Source: Verticillium longisporum (taxonomy: Eukaryota > Ascomycota > Sordariomycetes > Glomerellales > Plectosphaerellaceae). Taken from it: a stretch of DNA of 64,000 nucleotides. A model generated the notes under the pieces. That model was not told the DNA's origin. It did not search any database and was given only the letters and a program-made list of their open reading frames with translations. The number at the start of each line of letters is the position of its first letter. Position 1 is the first letter of the stretch. This document shows positions 12,201 to 24,642 of the stretch, one piece after another. A program made the position numbers and the translations under genes. The stretch lies in assembly GCA_019188255.1 (NCBI GenBank), contig JAETXT010000007.1, positions 3,410,001 to 3,474,000 on the forward strand, written 5' to 3'.

Positions 12201-13349
12201 ATGGGTGGTGGTCTCCCTTCTCCTCCGCTGGAGGACAACAAGTCCCAAGGCTCAAGGAAAGGCTCATCGAGCTCCAAGTCGATCAAGCCCAACCGTCACA
12301 CGTCAAAACGTGCCAGCCCACACAATGCCACTGCGCATCATGATCATGCCGCTCACGGCATGGCTGACGGACGCCACAAGAGGGTATGGAAAGCTTGTGA
12401 GAGGTGCAGAATGAAGAAGACCAAGGTACGTCGGTTCGGCCCACTCTCACTTATATCTCACGCCTCGGCCATCCTGACATGTGATTTCACACAGTGCGAT
12501 GGAGAATTTCCCTGCAAGAGGTGTAAGGATGATGGTCTTGTTTGCACGGCAGGTCTTCGCAAGAAGACCGAGTACAAGCAGCTACCCAAGGGCTACGCTG
12601 AAGTCCTCGAGCACACACAGTTCGCCCTGGTCGCGACGGTTCACAAACTCTACAGCATGCTCAGGAATCAGCAACAATGGGACCTCGGCGAACCAGAGCT
12701 CAACGATAGGGGACAGCCAGTCATCCACAACATTGCTTCCAAGCTTGGTTGCATACGCCCCAACAGCGATATCGATCTCCCTGTTCATTCGATATTCCCC
12801 GAAGACGAAGCTGGTCTGGCCGAGCTGGCGCGCCAGCTGGAAGAGCAGCAGCAAAAGGAACACGAGATGGAGAAGTCGGTCAAGGTTGAGATGGAGTCAC
12901 GGTCGAGCTGCAACCTTTCTGACCGATCGAGCTCGTCAGAGCTGGATCACTCGGATTTTGAGGCCGACTATCGCAAACAGGTCTTCGGCAACAATACGAA
13001 CGTGACACTGTCACCGCAGAGCTTTGTCGGTGGCTACAACGAGTTTGATGTCGACAGCGTGACATCACCCGTCGATGCTTCGGTCATGTTTCCAGGGCCG
13101 CCGGCCGCCGTTGCATCGTACGCCCCGCAGTGGGCCACGAGGCCTACATCGATGGATCTCACGACGCAACAGTTCCTCCAACAGTCCGGGGCTCTCACGA
13201 ATATGGACATGCTCAATCAAGGTCTTATGGAATCGGAATTCGGCACCATCAAGCCTCACATGCTGTCATGCCCGAACCCCGAGGTCATGATGGGCATGGG
13301 GGATCCCATGATGTACGGCGGCTACGACGCGGAATCCATGCGACTCTAA
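12201..13349 (+). CDS. Zn2Cys6 transcription factor, developmental (Fluffy-like?) type
   Basis: DNA-binding regulator of the Gal4-type binuclear zinc cluster class. Exons 12201-12425 and 12495-13349; 359 residues. The zinc cluster is C66-X2-C69-X6-C76-X5-C82-X2-C85-X6-C92, preceded by a basic Ser/Lys/His-rich tail and followed by a conserved block (LRKKTEYKQLPKGYAEVLEH) and an acidic glutamine-rich stretch. It lacks the large fungal-specific middle homology region. The 69-nt intron (GTACGT...ACAG) falls exactly between C69+6 and C76 and has no in-frame stop, so intron retention would add 23 residues inside the zinc cluster. Resemblance to conidiation regulator Fluffy and its annotated relatives is from memory and uncertain. 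It stands alone with more than 6 kb of gene-free DNA on both sides, as is common for developmental regulators. Confidence 0.88.
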   Translation: MGGGLPSPPLEDNKSQGSRKGSSSSKSIKPNRHTSKRASPHNATAHHDHAAHGMADGRHKRVWKACERCRMKKTKVRRFGPLSLISHASAILTCDFTQCDGEFPCKRCKDDGLVCTAGLRKKTEYKQLPKGYAEVLEHTQFALVATVHKLYSMLRNQQQWDLGEPELNDRGQPVIHNIASKLGCIRPNSDIDLPVHSIFPEDEAGLAELARQLEEQQQKEHEMEKSVKVEMESRSSCNLSDRSSSSELDHSDFEADYRKQVFGNNTNVTLSPQSFVGGYNEFDVDSVTSPVDASVMFPGPPAAVASYAPQWATRPTSMDLTTQQFLQQSGALTNMDMLNQGLMESEFGTIKPHMLSCPNPEVMMGMGDPMMYGGYDAESMRL

Positions 13350-14937
13350 AAGCTCGAACCGTCTCGGGCGACGGAGTATCAACGGCGTTTACCGGTTCTG
13401 GGGTTTTTTTCTTCCTTTCCATTTCCATCTATATACATCTCACAACGACGAAGACAGTAGGTTGGGTGCTGAGGGGCAACGGTGTTCACGGGAAACATGA
13501 TTGGGATGAGCCACATGGGGCATGTTTGATGTACAACAGCGACAGAAGCACACTTTGGCAGGTCAGCAAAATGGCCTCTGCATTATTGCGGGCAGCAAAG
13601 GGGACCGGCTCGGCGCTTGGTTGGGGTCCGACAGGCATATTCCCCCTTTCTTTTCGTTTTCGTATGCGAGGAATTGGCTACCAGGCCAAAGGCCTTGGCA
13701 TGTGCATGGTTCAGTGTTGCAAGGTACAGCACGAGGCAACTAGAATTGAGAACCAAAGTTCCTTCGCATATACAAAGTCAATCGCCCTGCGTCGTGTCAT
13801 GTTTGTGTGCCGTGTTGCAACGGTATCGTATGGCATCGCATTCGCTATCGCATTCGGACCTCACCAAGCCTCATTATGCCAACGGCTCAACTCATCGACA
13901 GGCCAGCAAGCCACAGCATCGATCTGCAGGCAGAGAAAAGGGACCCCTCGCCTGACACTGGCGAGGGGCGAGGGGCGAGATCAGATCATGGGGAGAAGAG
14001 CGCATTCGGTCCCCAACACTGCAAAGAATCACGAATGCGATGCAGCACCATGACATGGAGGGACGGGGGCTGGTGGTCGGGGCGGGTGGCTGGGGAACCG
14101 GGGCGGCAATTGCAACTGGGTAGGTAGTTGGTGACATGATGGAGGGGCGGATGGGATTTTGAAAAAAGCGACAGGCTCGGCTCTACTCGCGTTCGCCAGG
14201 ACGCGCCCAGATACCATGTACAGAGAGGGATGCAGGCTTCGGATTCTGAAGCGAGTAAGCGAGCGAGCGAGGGGGATTGTCAGCGTCCCCCCCCCCGGCC
14301 ATCACGTTGCTAGAACAGGCCATGACGCAGTAAGACAGGATGGACGAAGACGTTACTTGCTTAGATAGCCAGAGGTGAATATGCGGAAGCATCTCCGCTT
14401 CCCCAGCTTGTTTTTCTTGTTTTCACAATCTTTCTGGTCTGGCCTACTTGACAGAGAGAAAATGATGGGCATTGAGAGGTTCCCAGAAAAAAATCATCAC
14501 TCGGGCTGGCGTCCAGTCCGTGGACATGGCCGACGGAAAATGGAATGGGACACAGACGGGGTCCGAAGAACAGGCAACGGGCCCGCTGGCGCACCCACGA
14601 CCCCGAACGGACGATGCCAGGCAGGCGCAACGAGGGTGAGCGCTGAGCATAAGTTTATGCAAGGTCGTCTCGGGGGGTGCCGTGGCCGGGTTCACTGTTC
14701 GCGAGGCGTGAGAGAGATGGGGTGGAGCAGGGAGGGTCCAGGTGGCTTGCGCCATGTACTTGTACCTGTAGGTGGATGGGTAAGGCACCTACAGTACCTT
14801 AGCTTGGGTGCGGACTTATGGGGACCAGCGATCATGATCGATCCCGACTTTTCTGCCTTGTGCGATGGGATGGGCAGGGCAGGGCAGGGCGCGCAGTTGC
14901 GGGAAGGGGACCGAAGCACTGGGAAACTGCCGGGGAG

Positions 14938-14995
<58 letters not shown>

Positions 14996-17900
14996 AGTGT
15001 GCGCAAGTGTCAAGAAGGCCAGGGGGGGGTGTGGTGGTGGTTAGGGGCATTTTAGTGTGTTCCCTGGTCTGAAGGGTGCCTGATTGATTGCTGCCTCAAT
15101 CTGGCTGGTGCTTACGGCAGTGAAAAAAAAAGTCCACGGCGGTTTTCCATGGCGTCTTCTCTTGGGCTCGAGGTCATCTCGTTCGCTTCTCTAATCCCTG
15201 TGATGGGTCATCATGCATGGATGGAACGCGTTCCGCGGAACGCCAGAGACTTCAGCGTAGAGACTAGAGGTAGAGGAGTATCTGTGGGGGGAGGGGAGGT
15301 TTTTTTTTTTTTCTTCCTTCTCTCTTTCCTGCACACCGACGTACCTACCTCAGACAGACCGGTACACACACGGAGGAAGATGGGGCGCTGAGCGGGTTCG
15401 GAATCGGAGGTTCGGGGCCTTAGACTGTCCGCTGCCCGTGTCCTGTGGCCTGTTCTGGCCATGTCTTGGTCTGTGCTGGGCGCGTGCGTGCGTGGGTGCT
15501 GAACCCCACATCTTCTGACGCTGTTTGGGTTGGTCCCTTGGATGGATTTTGGTGAAGCGGACCCCACCTGCTTCTGCTTCTGGCGTGATGGCATCTGGGT
15601 GCTGGGGGTCTACCTTATTCTTCTTCTTCTTCGCCCATCATGTCTCGTGGGAGATGAGAGACGACGCGTTCACCGTGGCTGTGTTTCGAACGATGCGTCG
15701 CCGAGTCCTGTCACGCTATCTCTACTGTATCCCTTGGTTGCAGTAGGAAACAGAGCATGGGGGGGATAAGGTGAGCCAAGGTCACGGCCATGCCACGCTG
15801 GGATGGGCGTCATTAACCTTGATTAACATTAGCCTTTTCCTCACTAATGAGTCGTACACGGTATTGCTTCCAAGACATCTGCATGGCGCGCACAGGGACC
15901 CTTTCTAGGTGAATACATGTAGGTGCCCAGAGGAAGAATCCATCCCAGGGCTGGCCTCGCGGCACGGGTTTTACGGCGCCCGCATATACATGTAGGTATC
16001 TTCCCTTCCCCGCGACAGCGCTCTCTCACCTTTTGGAGGGGCCTTTGCTCGCATTCGGACTTTGATGCTGTGCCCTCCGCCCCGAAGGGCTCCATTCTCC
16101 GAGAAAGCTGCTGTCTCTCCCCCCCTCCCCTTCTTTCTTTCTTCCTTTCCCATGAACCATGGTGAATAGATCACTGCAGTGCATCGTGCTGGCGCTGCCG
16201 TTTTGCCATGTCGAAAACACTCGACACTCCCCTGAACCCCCCTCCCAACCCTCCTCAGGATCTCCGACTCCTGGTGTGCCTCCAACCCGCGCGTTCGGCT
16301 TTCAACTCCGCACTGCTCTCTGCTGCTCTGTCCTTACTTCGCCGTCATACTATGTACTTGGCACCCAAGTCCACCCCCCTGACCTCGGGTTGGAATCGCA
16401 GCGATTGGACAGCTCGCTAATCCCTTTGCTTCGCCTTCGCCCTGGAATCCTGGGGGGAGGGCCAGGCGTGCGTGCACATGCGCATCAAACATACGCTGAC
16501 TGAACCTTACTGTACGCTTTCACACAATGGCACCTTTTCTTACTCCCTGGGTGCCTTCAGGGACAGCTCCTCTCAGCGGTGGATGGGGGTCAAGGTCTGG
16601 AGGGAGAGGGAGCGTGGGTTACAAGTACGCGTATCTTGGAGACAGGGATGTGTCTGTGTGGACTGTATGCGTGGCGCCTTTTCGCTTTCTTCATTTGGCC
16701 GCGTCTTTTCGTTTTCCTCGTACTTTCCGTCGTAGCTATCGCACCCCCGCCGACGACGCCCATGCCAGTTCTTGTGCCTGTGCCTGCCTACAACATGCCT
16801 GCCTACGACATGCCTACATGTTGTGCTGGATTGAATTGCCTACGACGACGCCACCCCGAAAACCACCCCCTTCAGCCGCCCTACGCGTGCCGTGTCATAC
16901 TTGCGGAAAGCCCATTCAGGACCACCACATGCGATGCGCCGCACCTGGCGTCTTCCTTGCAGGTGGGGTACACGTGGACGGATCGTCCCATTGGATCGAC
17001 CTTGACGATTTGGAAACGAGGTGCGCCTGAGGAATGGGATAAGGGGGGGCAATGGGGGACGGCGTAAAGAGGTTTGGTTGCGGCCTGGTGGGTTCTTCTC
17101 CTCACACGGCCCTGCCTTGGCCATGCGCTACCCACTCCGTGAAGCTTTGGAAGCTCGGCGCACGCATTCGCATTCGCCCGTGCCCGTGCCCGTGGGTGGA
17201 CTTGGTTCGTCTTGGGCAGTCGCCCTGGCACCGTCTGGGGTTGGGTGACATGATGTGAGTTCAGCAGGAAGGGGGGTGGGTGAGGAGATGGCCAGCCAAG
17301 ACGGGAAGAGCCAAGAGAGAGAAGGGGGGGGAGGGGAGAAAAGGTACATGAAGAGACTTCATGGTGACCGACCGCATCCTACATGCTCAACATGCGCTTG
17401 GCGCCTGCGCCCTTACGGAACTACATCCATCGACTTGGATGGACTCATCTGTCCTTTCATCCCATTTTCGAGACCGCGGCCGGCGCGCAATGGATTCTGC
17501 TTGGTGATAGGGCAAGGCAGGGAGAGAGTTCGACCCGAGAGAAGCTTTCGTCTGGGCGTTGTCCGCCACTATACTCTACTTAGTCTCGCCCACACATGAT
17601 GGGTGGCTGGTGGTTGGCCGCCGCAAGGTTGCGATGAACGGTCGCGGCAATCTTGGACTTGCAAACGATGGACAGGCTGAGAATTACCCCCCTCTCTCTC
17701 GCGCGCGAGCTCAGCTTCTGTGCTAATGCTAACACGAAAGAAAGAGATGCGCTCTCGGGCGATGAACAGAATTTCGGTCCTTCCAGCCGCTCGACCGCAT
17801 ACGGTGACCATGCAAGCCACACATGTAGACAAGCTCAAGCTGAGGAGCTTCGAACAAGCTCAGGCTGAGGAAGCTCCGAACAAAGCTCGTGGCATAGCTC

Positions 17901-20099
17901 CAGGGCCCAACCCACCTGAACCCACCCCAGGTCAGCTCTGAACCCACCCGACATCTCGAACAGTAACCCACCTGGCCTCTCACGCAACCCCCAACCCCAA
18001 CTCCCCCCCCCCCCTTCAAGGCTGATGATGAGTAATAACTCCGCCGCAGGCAGCAAAACATGGTTTGGTTCCGCATGCAACTAATTGCGAGAAGGCGAGA
18101 GTATAAGGTAGTTGGTAGTAATTGACATTGACCAAAGACCCCTCCTCGCAGCGACCAATGCCAACCCAACCCAACCCAACCCAGGCGGCGTGCTTATGCG
18201 TCAAAACCAACCCCACAGGCGCCACGCATGCTGCCCACACTGCAGTGCCGAAGAAAGGGTCGTAAGCTTTGAGGCTGGAGGATGAGTGTTTGGCCGGCCT
18301 CAATCCTCTCTGCGCCGCGGCTGATGAAGGGGGACTTCTGACGGGGTCTGACAACAGGCGCCGTCTCCCACTTAGTGGCGGACTCGCATCCGATCGAGAC
18401 ATGACAGGAAACAAGCCAACGGCTGCGGTAACCGTTTCGAAGGCACTGGGTGGGGCTGTACCTCCCTTGGCTAACAACTTGCTCCTCCTCTGCGCACTAG
18501 GTGAGGTGGTTCCTTCCTCCGTTCTGCTGACCCAAATATGGTCGCTGACGATGAACGGGAAGGAATGAGCCGGTGAACAACTACCTTTAGGCGCAAGGGG
18601 TGAAGGGTGGAAGGAAGGAGGTACCAGTAAAACGGCATGAGGGGTGGATGCTACTGTCGCGCCTGCCCCTCGCGCGCGCGTCGGTGCTCGGCGTTTGCGT
18701 GAACCTCCCATCCCCATCTCACCCAACCCCGGGGATAGGATGGACATTACTGTCCACGGCATTCACATTCCGACCACAATCCCCACCTCGCCTACCACGC
18801 TGTGAACTTCCGTGGAGTTAGCGATGAACGCCGAACGTCCGTCACTACCTACGGAGACCACTGAACGGCGACGCAATCCATTGGACGCCGACCAGTCGAC
18901 TCAACGGGTTCAGCATCGCCGTCTGGCCGATACTCTTCACAGTCACACGCCGAACTGACGACTGCCCTGCTATTCGTATGTACCCCTCGTCCCCTGTCAT
19001 ACCAGTGGCATGGGCCGCCTGGGAGAGTTGGACCCCTTCACTGCAACGTCGCTAGGACTCCGCCTCGTCATCAACGAGTGTTGCTTTCGTGTCTTCGTCT
19101 ATCGACACTCCACGGCCTGGACTCCCCTGCCTTCCTTCTCACTCACCAGCGTATCTCCCCCAGATGAGCCAACGTCGTCACAACAGCTGGCCCGCCGCAA
19201 AGGGAAGGGAGGGATGCGACGGCATCTGGACGACAGCCGCGACCCCCAGTGCGTGTCGTCCCACGTCAGCGGCCAGGCGAGCCCAGGCCACTCGCAAGCG
19301 ATGCGCGCCCGCGTCCGCGCCCGCAGACAGTGGTTGAACTCATAGATTCCGCTGCTGACGGCAGCCGACGCGGGGCCAAAATCCCTCCCGAGACGGCGGG
19401 TGAGCTTTTCTGAGACGAGACAGGTGGCGCCGGCCCATTCGTCGTCCAGACGCAGATGCGTTTCTCGTCCTTGGTTCTGGTCCCGGATCCAAGAACGTTG
19501 GGGGGCCTCGAAGGCGGCTCTGATGCGCTCTCCTATGCGCACTTTCATACGCGGACCATGAGGTGCACCTCCTGCGCCTTTTGCTTACTGCAGGTGCAAA
19601 GGCGGTGTCCTGACAGTCTGCAGATCAGCATGTCGATCTCTCGGTCAAGCTTCGTTGGTGTCCATGTTGCCATTCATCTTGCTGGGACCAAGGAGCCGCC
19701 CAGAGGCTGGACTTCCTTAGCGGCTGGTGGGATTGACTGGCGTCTGCTGGTGACTGACGTGGGAGTGGGATTGGCGAGGGACATGGCCCAACCGTTGCGC
19801 CATACCAGTTTCTTTATGGAATTGTCTATGATGCATCATGTTGTGTCACCGCCATGGCCCATGACGATTCTGACTTGCATCTGCCCATTGTGCATCAATC
19901 TTTGATTCTGGGATCGACAGCATCACGCATCATGAAATGCTACGAAGGGTAACTACATTGTGACATGTGGGCGGATCTCCAGAGGAATCTGCAGTCTCCA
20001 AGCCCCGGTTATGGGATCGACATGATCTACTTGCTCAAGCCGAGAAAAGAACAAGCTGACCTTGACGAACAGAAAGGCTTCACCACATCAAGCACCTCG
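13350..20099. other. 6.7-kb gene-poor region downstream of the regulator
   Basis: No credible gene on either strand. The open frames here are products of GC-rich DNA and lack domains, coherent starts and splice structure. Simple sequence is frequent: a TG microsatellite at 14941-14990, a T run near 15300, CCCAA repeats near 18163-18182 and several short C or G runs. A CAAT-like and pyrimidine-rich texture suggests long UTRs or regulatory DNA, but nothing specific can be shown. Confidence 0.55.
14941..14990. repeat. TG dinucleotide microsatellite
   Basis: Twenty-five uninterrupted TG dinucleotides, read directly from the sequence. Confidence 0.99.
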
Positions 20100-21050
20100 T
20101 CACACCTTGACGCCCCCCTTCACATACGTGACCAGCTCGTCTGCCGCCTTTTGGTACCCAGGCACCATGCTCCCGACTCCGCTGGGCGGCTCGGCATGAT
20201 ACAGCGGCACCACGCGCGTCGACCCTTTGGTGACCTCGAGGATGGTCCCGTCGCCGTACGCCGGGTCCTCACACAGCGCCATCATGCCCTTTGCAATCTC
20301 GTCCGGGTGGATGAATATGTCGGCGGCGCCGGCGTCGGCGTCGAGAATGGCCCGCTTGTCCGGGTCCTCGAGCCACATGGGCGTCATGACGGCCCCCGGC
20401 GCCACGGCCCCGACGCGGATGCCGAGATGCTCGCGCAGCGAGCCGAGGCTGCGCACAAAGGCGTGCAGCCCGTGCTTGCTGGCAAAGTAGAGCGGTGAGC
20501 CCAGCCCGACGGCGTGGCCCGCGATGCTGCTCACGTGTACGAGGCACCCCGGCCGCCGCGCCTGCGTCCAGTGGCCCACGGCCAGCTGCGACAACCGGAT
20601 CGGGTGCGTCAGGTTGACGTCGAGCACGGCGTACGTGCCGGGGTCCGCGTCGGCCGCGTCCGTGCTCGGCGAGTCCGGGTTCGTCGCCGTGCGCGGCGGG
20701 TGCCAGAAGGCGCTGCGCGTCGGCTCGAAGAGGCCGGCCCCGGGACATACAATGTCGACCTGCGGGAACGCCTCGAGGGCGCGCTGCCAGAGGCGCGTCA
20801 GCTGCGGCCACGACGCGACGTTGGTCGCCTGGAACAGCGCATGCGGCTGGCCGCTGCCGCCGCCGCCGCCGCCGCCGCCGTCACGTCCCTTGGGGTACTG
20901 CGCCAGGAGCGCCTCGGCCTCGGGCCGCAGCGCGAGGTCGCCGATGAGGACCGAGCAGCCGCGCTCGAGAAGCTGCTTTGCGAAGGCGAGGTTGATGCCC
21001 GAGCCGGCGCCCGTGATGACGGCGTACTTGCCGGCGACGCTGAGGGCCAT
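20100..21050 (-). CDS. Short-chain dehydrogenase/reductase (15-hydroxyprostaglandin dehydrogenase-like)
   Basis: NAD(P)-dependent oxidoreductase of the classical SDR family, substrate unknown. Single exon, 316 residues. The Rossmann glycine motif is T13-GAGSGI, followed by the acidic residue at the end of beta-2 (GDLAL, favouring NAD). Catalytic residues are visible: N145 (DVNLTHP), S174 (HVSSIAG), Y187 and K191 (LYFASK). The usual NNAG is replaced by CPGAG at 101-105. A run of seven glycines at about 58-64 is coded by a GGC tract (20856-20881) in the loop after beta-2/alpha-2, and is probably a lineage-specific insertion. The start sits right before the Rossmann strand as expected. The next gene on the same strand is a transporter, but they are separated by about 500 bp and no functional link is evident. 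Confidence 0.9.
   Translation of the reverse strand: MALSVAGKYAVITGAGSGINLAFAKQLLERGCSVLIGDLALRPEAEALLAQYPKGRDGGGGGGGGSGQPHALFQATNVASWPQLTRLWQRALEAFPQVDIVCPGAGLFEPTRSAFWHPPRTATNPDSPSTDAADADPGTYAVLDVNLTHPIRLSQLAVGHWTQARRPGCLVHVSSIAGHAVGLGSPLYFASKHGLHAFVRSLGSLREHLGIRVGAVAPGAVMTPMWLEDPDKRAILDADAGAADIFIHPDEIAKGMMALCEDPAYGDGTILEVTKGSTRVVPLYHAEPPSGVGSMVPGYQKAADELVTYVKGGVKV
20856..20881. repeat. GCC trinucleotide repeat coding poly-glycine in the SDR gene
   Basis: Repeated CCG/GCC triplets read on the plus strand give a glycine run on the minus strand within the dehydrogenase. Confidence 0.9.
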
Positions 21051-21547
21051 GATGGTGAGCTTGGGCGAGGGGCTATGTGTGGATTTCTCAAAGCGATGGG
21101 GCTTCAGAGATGAGAAGTAGGAGAGGGCTGTTGGCTGTTGGCTGCGGTGCGGGGGTCAAGTGGTGACAAGGTCTGGTCGTGGCAGGCTGCAAAGGCGACC
21201 AACCCTGACTTCAAAGGACCGAGGAGGTCGTTCGAGGTCTGGGGCCGACGCTGAGACTTGTGGCTGTTTCTCAAGATCCGGTCGGCTATCCACATCCGCA
21301 GAGCGACCGTATATCCCATCGGCGGCGGGGGTTGATGTCTTTAGCTGGTCCCTGGGGTCAATCGCGGGGAAAGAGGGGATCGGCTTTCTCGGCACGCTAG
21401 TCAGGACGCAGCTGTGACATCTCTTCCCTGACTCACGATTTGTGTTCCAAGACATGCTGTTCGGCCAAACCCAATAGAGTGCCTCTCACAATTGATCAAG
21501 TCTTGTTTTCATAGTGTTGAGTATAGATTGCACTTCTGCACATGTCC
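21051..21547. other. Intergenic between SDR start and transporter end
   Basis: Contains the promoter of the dehydrogenase and the 3' flank of the transporter, both on the minus strand. No further gene seen. Confidence 0.6.
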
Positions 21548-23477
21548 CTATATGACCCTCGCCCCCTTTTCTTCGTCAACAGCCCCCGTCTTGCCCCCCA
21601 TCATGCCATCCGTCCGCCGGTCGTCCTCGTTATCCTCAGGCTTGCCTTCGCGCGTCGCCCAGCCATCCACGTAGCGGAGCGTCTCGCGGCTCCAGACTTT
21701 GTTCATGAGATGCAGACGTATGGGCACCAGGACAATGATGATGATGGGGAACCCAGGCGCGGCGACGGTCAGAGTGACGCCAAAGACGATGCCAGTGAGG
21801 ACGAGCTGGGTAATGGTGTAACTGTGGACGCCGAGCCACGAGGCACCTGAAGGCAGCTCGGGGAGGTCGGCGGGCGCGGTCACCAGGTAGCCGATGCGGC
21901 TGAGAATCGGGTTGACAGACAGCGACTGGTAACCCATGAAGAGGAATAGACCGGCGAGGACTGAGGTGGGCGTCAAGCCGAGGACGTGCTGAAACGGCGG
22001 CGTGACAAAGATGAGGATGCCGACAGCCTGGATGAGGTGCGAATAGCGCTGCTCGTAGACGCGCGTGACAGGCTTTGGGGGCGGCTCGCCCGGCTCGGGG
22101 TCTGTGAGGGCGCCCGGGTCTTCGATGACGCTGTGCATGAGCGACTCCGAGTGGAGCGGGGCCTGAGGAAGCAGGCCGTTGGCCGGGGGGATGCCCAGAA
22201 TACCGCAGAGGATCGTTGTCGTGCCAAGGAGGGCAATGTCCCAGGCGTAGCCCCCAGGCTTCTGCACGCCGTACCGCTTGGCTGTGCAGATGATGCTGCT
22301 AATCTCGTGATCAAAGTAGAAGAGGACGGTGATGATGAAGCCCGGGATGATGGAGATGAACACCCACTCGATGGGCACCTTCCAGAATTCGACGAAGAAC
22401 TGGGTCCTCTCGGGGACGAGGGCCGAAGGTTCTTCTGGACCATCAGCCGGTTGTGGTCGAGGGTGGCGAGGTCACCGACGTAGGGCATGCCGATGAAGAA
22501 GATGATGGAGATGGCGGCGGCGTACTCGGCCAGTCCCATGCGGATGTACCTGTGGAAAAGGGGCTGCCACGAATTGGCGGTCGACAGCAGGATGGCGAGG
22601 AGGCAGGTACCGGCGCAGCCAATGATGGCGTAGAGGAATGCGGCGATGGACACAATCTTCTTGGTGCGCTGCAGCTCGCGGACAGCCTTGTGGAAGTAAA
22701 TGACACTGTTGAGCAGGGAGAAAATGTCGGCGCTAAAGTCAGTGACATACTGCATGGTCCAGTCGTGTGCGTTGAATATGGCGAGGAGGTAGTGCATCCA
22801 GCCGGCATGGATGAGCGACCAGGCCATGACGGGGAGAAAGGGGACCCCGAAATTCTGCTCACAGAGTTTGTAGATGTTCTCGGCGAGAACGGTAAAGGGT
22901 CCAGTCACACCGAGGATGGTCAAGGGCTGGCCCGAGAAGCTGCCAAGGGTCAGGAGGGGTTCCGAGGATACGTTTGCTGGGTGGGTTGACGGCACGCAGC
23001 AGAGGGTACTTACAGAGCAAAGATGATGCCGCAGAGACCAGTACTGAAAACGACTTCGATGGTTCCCCATGATTCACCGGTCAAGACATAGAGGTCGCCG
23101 GCAAAGGTGATGCCTGGGAGCAGGTTGGTGAAGAAGACATAGACAGTACTCGCCAACACGAGCTGGTTGAAGACGGTCCAGTCAGAGAAGTAGCGGCCGC
23201 GGATGTTGTGAAAGTCGACCGTGAGCAGGCGAAACGGCCTCAGTTTGCCGTGCTTCCCAAAGTACGCGTGATCCTTTTTCTTGCCTGCTCGAGGGACGTC
23301 GTGAGGCAAGTCATCGTTATCGCCGTGCCGTGTTGCACGGCCTGGCTGGCTGTGTGTCTCCTTTTCGCCGGGGCCGGGACGGGTAGCCTCGTGGGATTGT
23401 GTCACCGCCAGAGCAATGTCATCTTCATCCTGTTGGCCGTTCGATGGCGGCGGCTGCCGGCCCGCATTGTGGCCCAT
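21548..23477 (-). CDS. BOR1: Bor1-type boron/bicarbonate (SLC4-like) transporter; one apparent frameshift
   Basis: Integral membrane anion exporter of the HCO3-transporter family; yeast Bor1 exports borate. Exon 1 is 23477-23014 and exon 2 is 22939-21548, with a 74-nt intron (GTAAGT...GGCAG) that splits the FAL|FSGQPLT segment inside the first membrane bundle. About 618 residues once corrected. Family landmarks are DFHNIRGRYFSDW, the FSGQPLTILGVTGPF motif of the transport core, FWKVPIEWVFISIIPGF and FYFDHEISS. The frame breaks near 22416-22417: upstream ends at NLRPS, downstream resumes as VPERTQFFVEFW. One inserted base rejoins them, so a one-base deletion is likely. The N-terminal 60 residues are polar and cytosolic. 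It diverges from the SAR1-like gene across about 1.3 kb. Confidence 0.9.
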
Positions 23478-23933
23478 GGTGCCGATGTTTGCGTTGCGTC
23501 TGCTTCACCTGTCACGCAGCCTGTGGCGAGGTTGGCGATGAGGGCAGCTGAGGTATTATCATGACATGAATTTGAAAGTTGGGAAAAGCGACCCAGTTCT
23601 TGGCGGCGCTCGCTGCAGTGACAACCTGAGACTGAGGTAGTCGTTCCTGCCCTCCTGTACGTGGACCACCGCCTACCAATTGGGTAGGACTTGCCTAGGC
23701 AGGTAGTGAATTTTTCTGAGGAAGGTACGATACGCCATGTGGCCAATCCGCGGCCTTTCATTGGTCGGAGCCTTTCATTGATCGGGGCCTTTCATTGGTC
23801 AGGTTGCCAGCTGTGACGTCACGCTCCTGGGAACCATGTCCACCATTGCGTCGCCCTTGTTAGTCGACACTTTAGCTGGGGACTGAGAAAGGCAATCGAC
23901 GGTCTACAACCCGAGGCACTGGGCGAATTAGGC

Positions 23934-24009
23934 CTTACCTACCTTGCCTAGGTAGGTAGGTACCTTGCCTCGGTAGGTAGGTACCTTGTCTAGGTAGGTA
24001 GGTAGGTAT
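23934..24009. repeat. TAGGTAGGTACCTTG tandem array
   Basis: Three imperfect copies of a unit close to GGTAGGTAGGTACCTTGYCT, ending in a GGTA run. The same short words recur in intergenic DNA throughout the window. Confidence 0.85.
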
Positions 24010-24634
24010 TGCACAATACACATCCATGGGGGCTAAATTTGGAACGCGGCACTCGTCGGGACTTGTGCCTGCCAAGCTGCAGTGGCTAGGGAGAGGGCTG
24101 ATCAGCCCAGGCCTCGAAATCACCACCACAGATGCTGCTAAATGTTGGCCCTCAGGTACCCGTCCTGGGAATAGTAATTCCAGGTGCCTACTCGATGACA
24201 CGATGCAATATTTCCAAGAACACAGAACTGTGTCCGTTCACCCAGGTGGTAGTTCTGTGGATGGCAGGAGCCGTGTTGTAGGGAACGGCGACGGCGTTGC
24301 CTTCTGACCCTCACTTCACTCACTGGCCATCAATCCCCTCCATTGGCAGCAACATGGACTTGCCACTCTGCAAATGCAAAGGAAGTCAAACCGCCCGCCG
24401 CAATGAAATAGAAAACTTCTCGCAACGACTTGATCACCGTGAATAGACTTTCAAATTGTTCATTGCGCGCCTGACCATACCGGTGCCACCGCCGCCCCGC
24501 CGACTTACAGACACCAGGATGACTCTGATGCCATCTCTGACCGTGTTAAGTTCACCAAATCCAGTACACTTTCTCATAGACCCCATACTCTCAAAGGAAA
24601 TCGGAGATAGTCAGCTTCGAAAATTCTGGCACGA

Positions 24635-24642
24635 TATAAATA
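24635..24642 (+). promoter_or_regulatory. TATA box of the SAR1-like gene
   Basis: Perfect TATAAATA 138 bp before the ATG at 24780, on the right strand and at a plausible distance for a fungal promoter with a short leader. Confidence 0.5.

Noticed and set aside
13130..14053. Long open frame overlapping the 3' end of the Zn2Cys6 gene
   Set aside because: Shares the regulator's DNA in another frame, has no domain, and its composition shifts abruptly.
18163..18182. CCCAA repeats resembling telomeric sequence
   Set aside because: Unit is CCCAA, not CCCTAA, only about four copies, and unique genic DNA lies on both sides.
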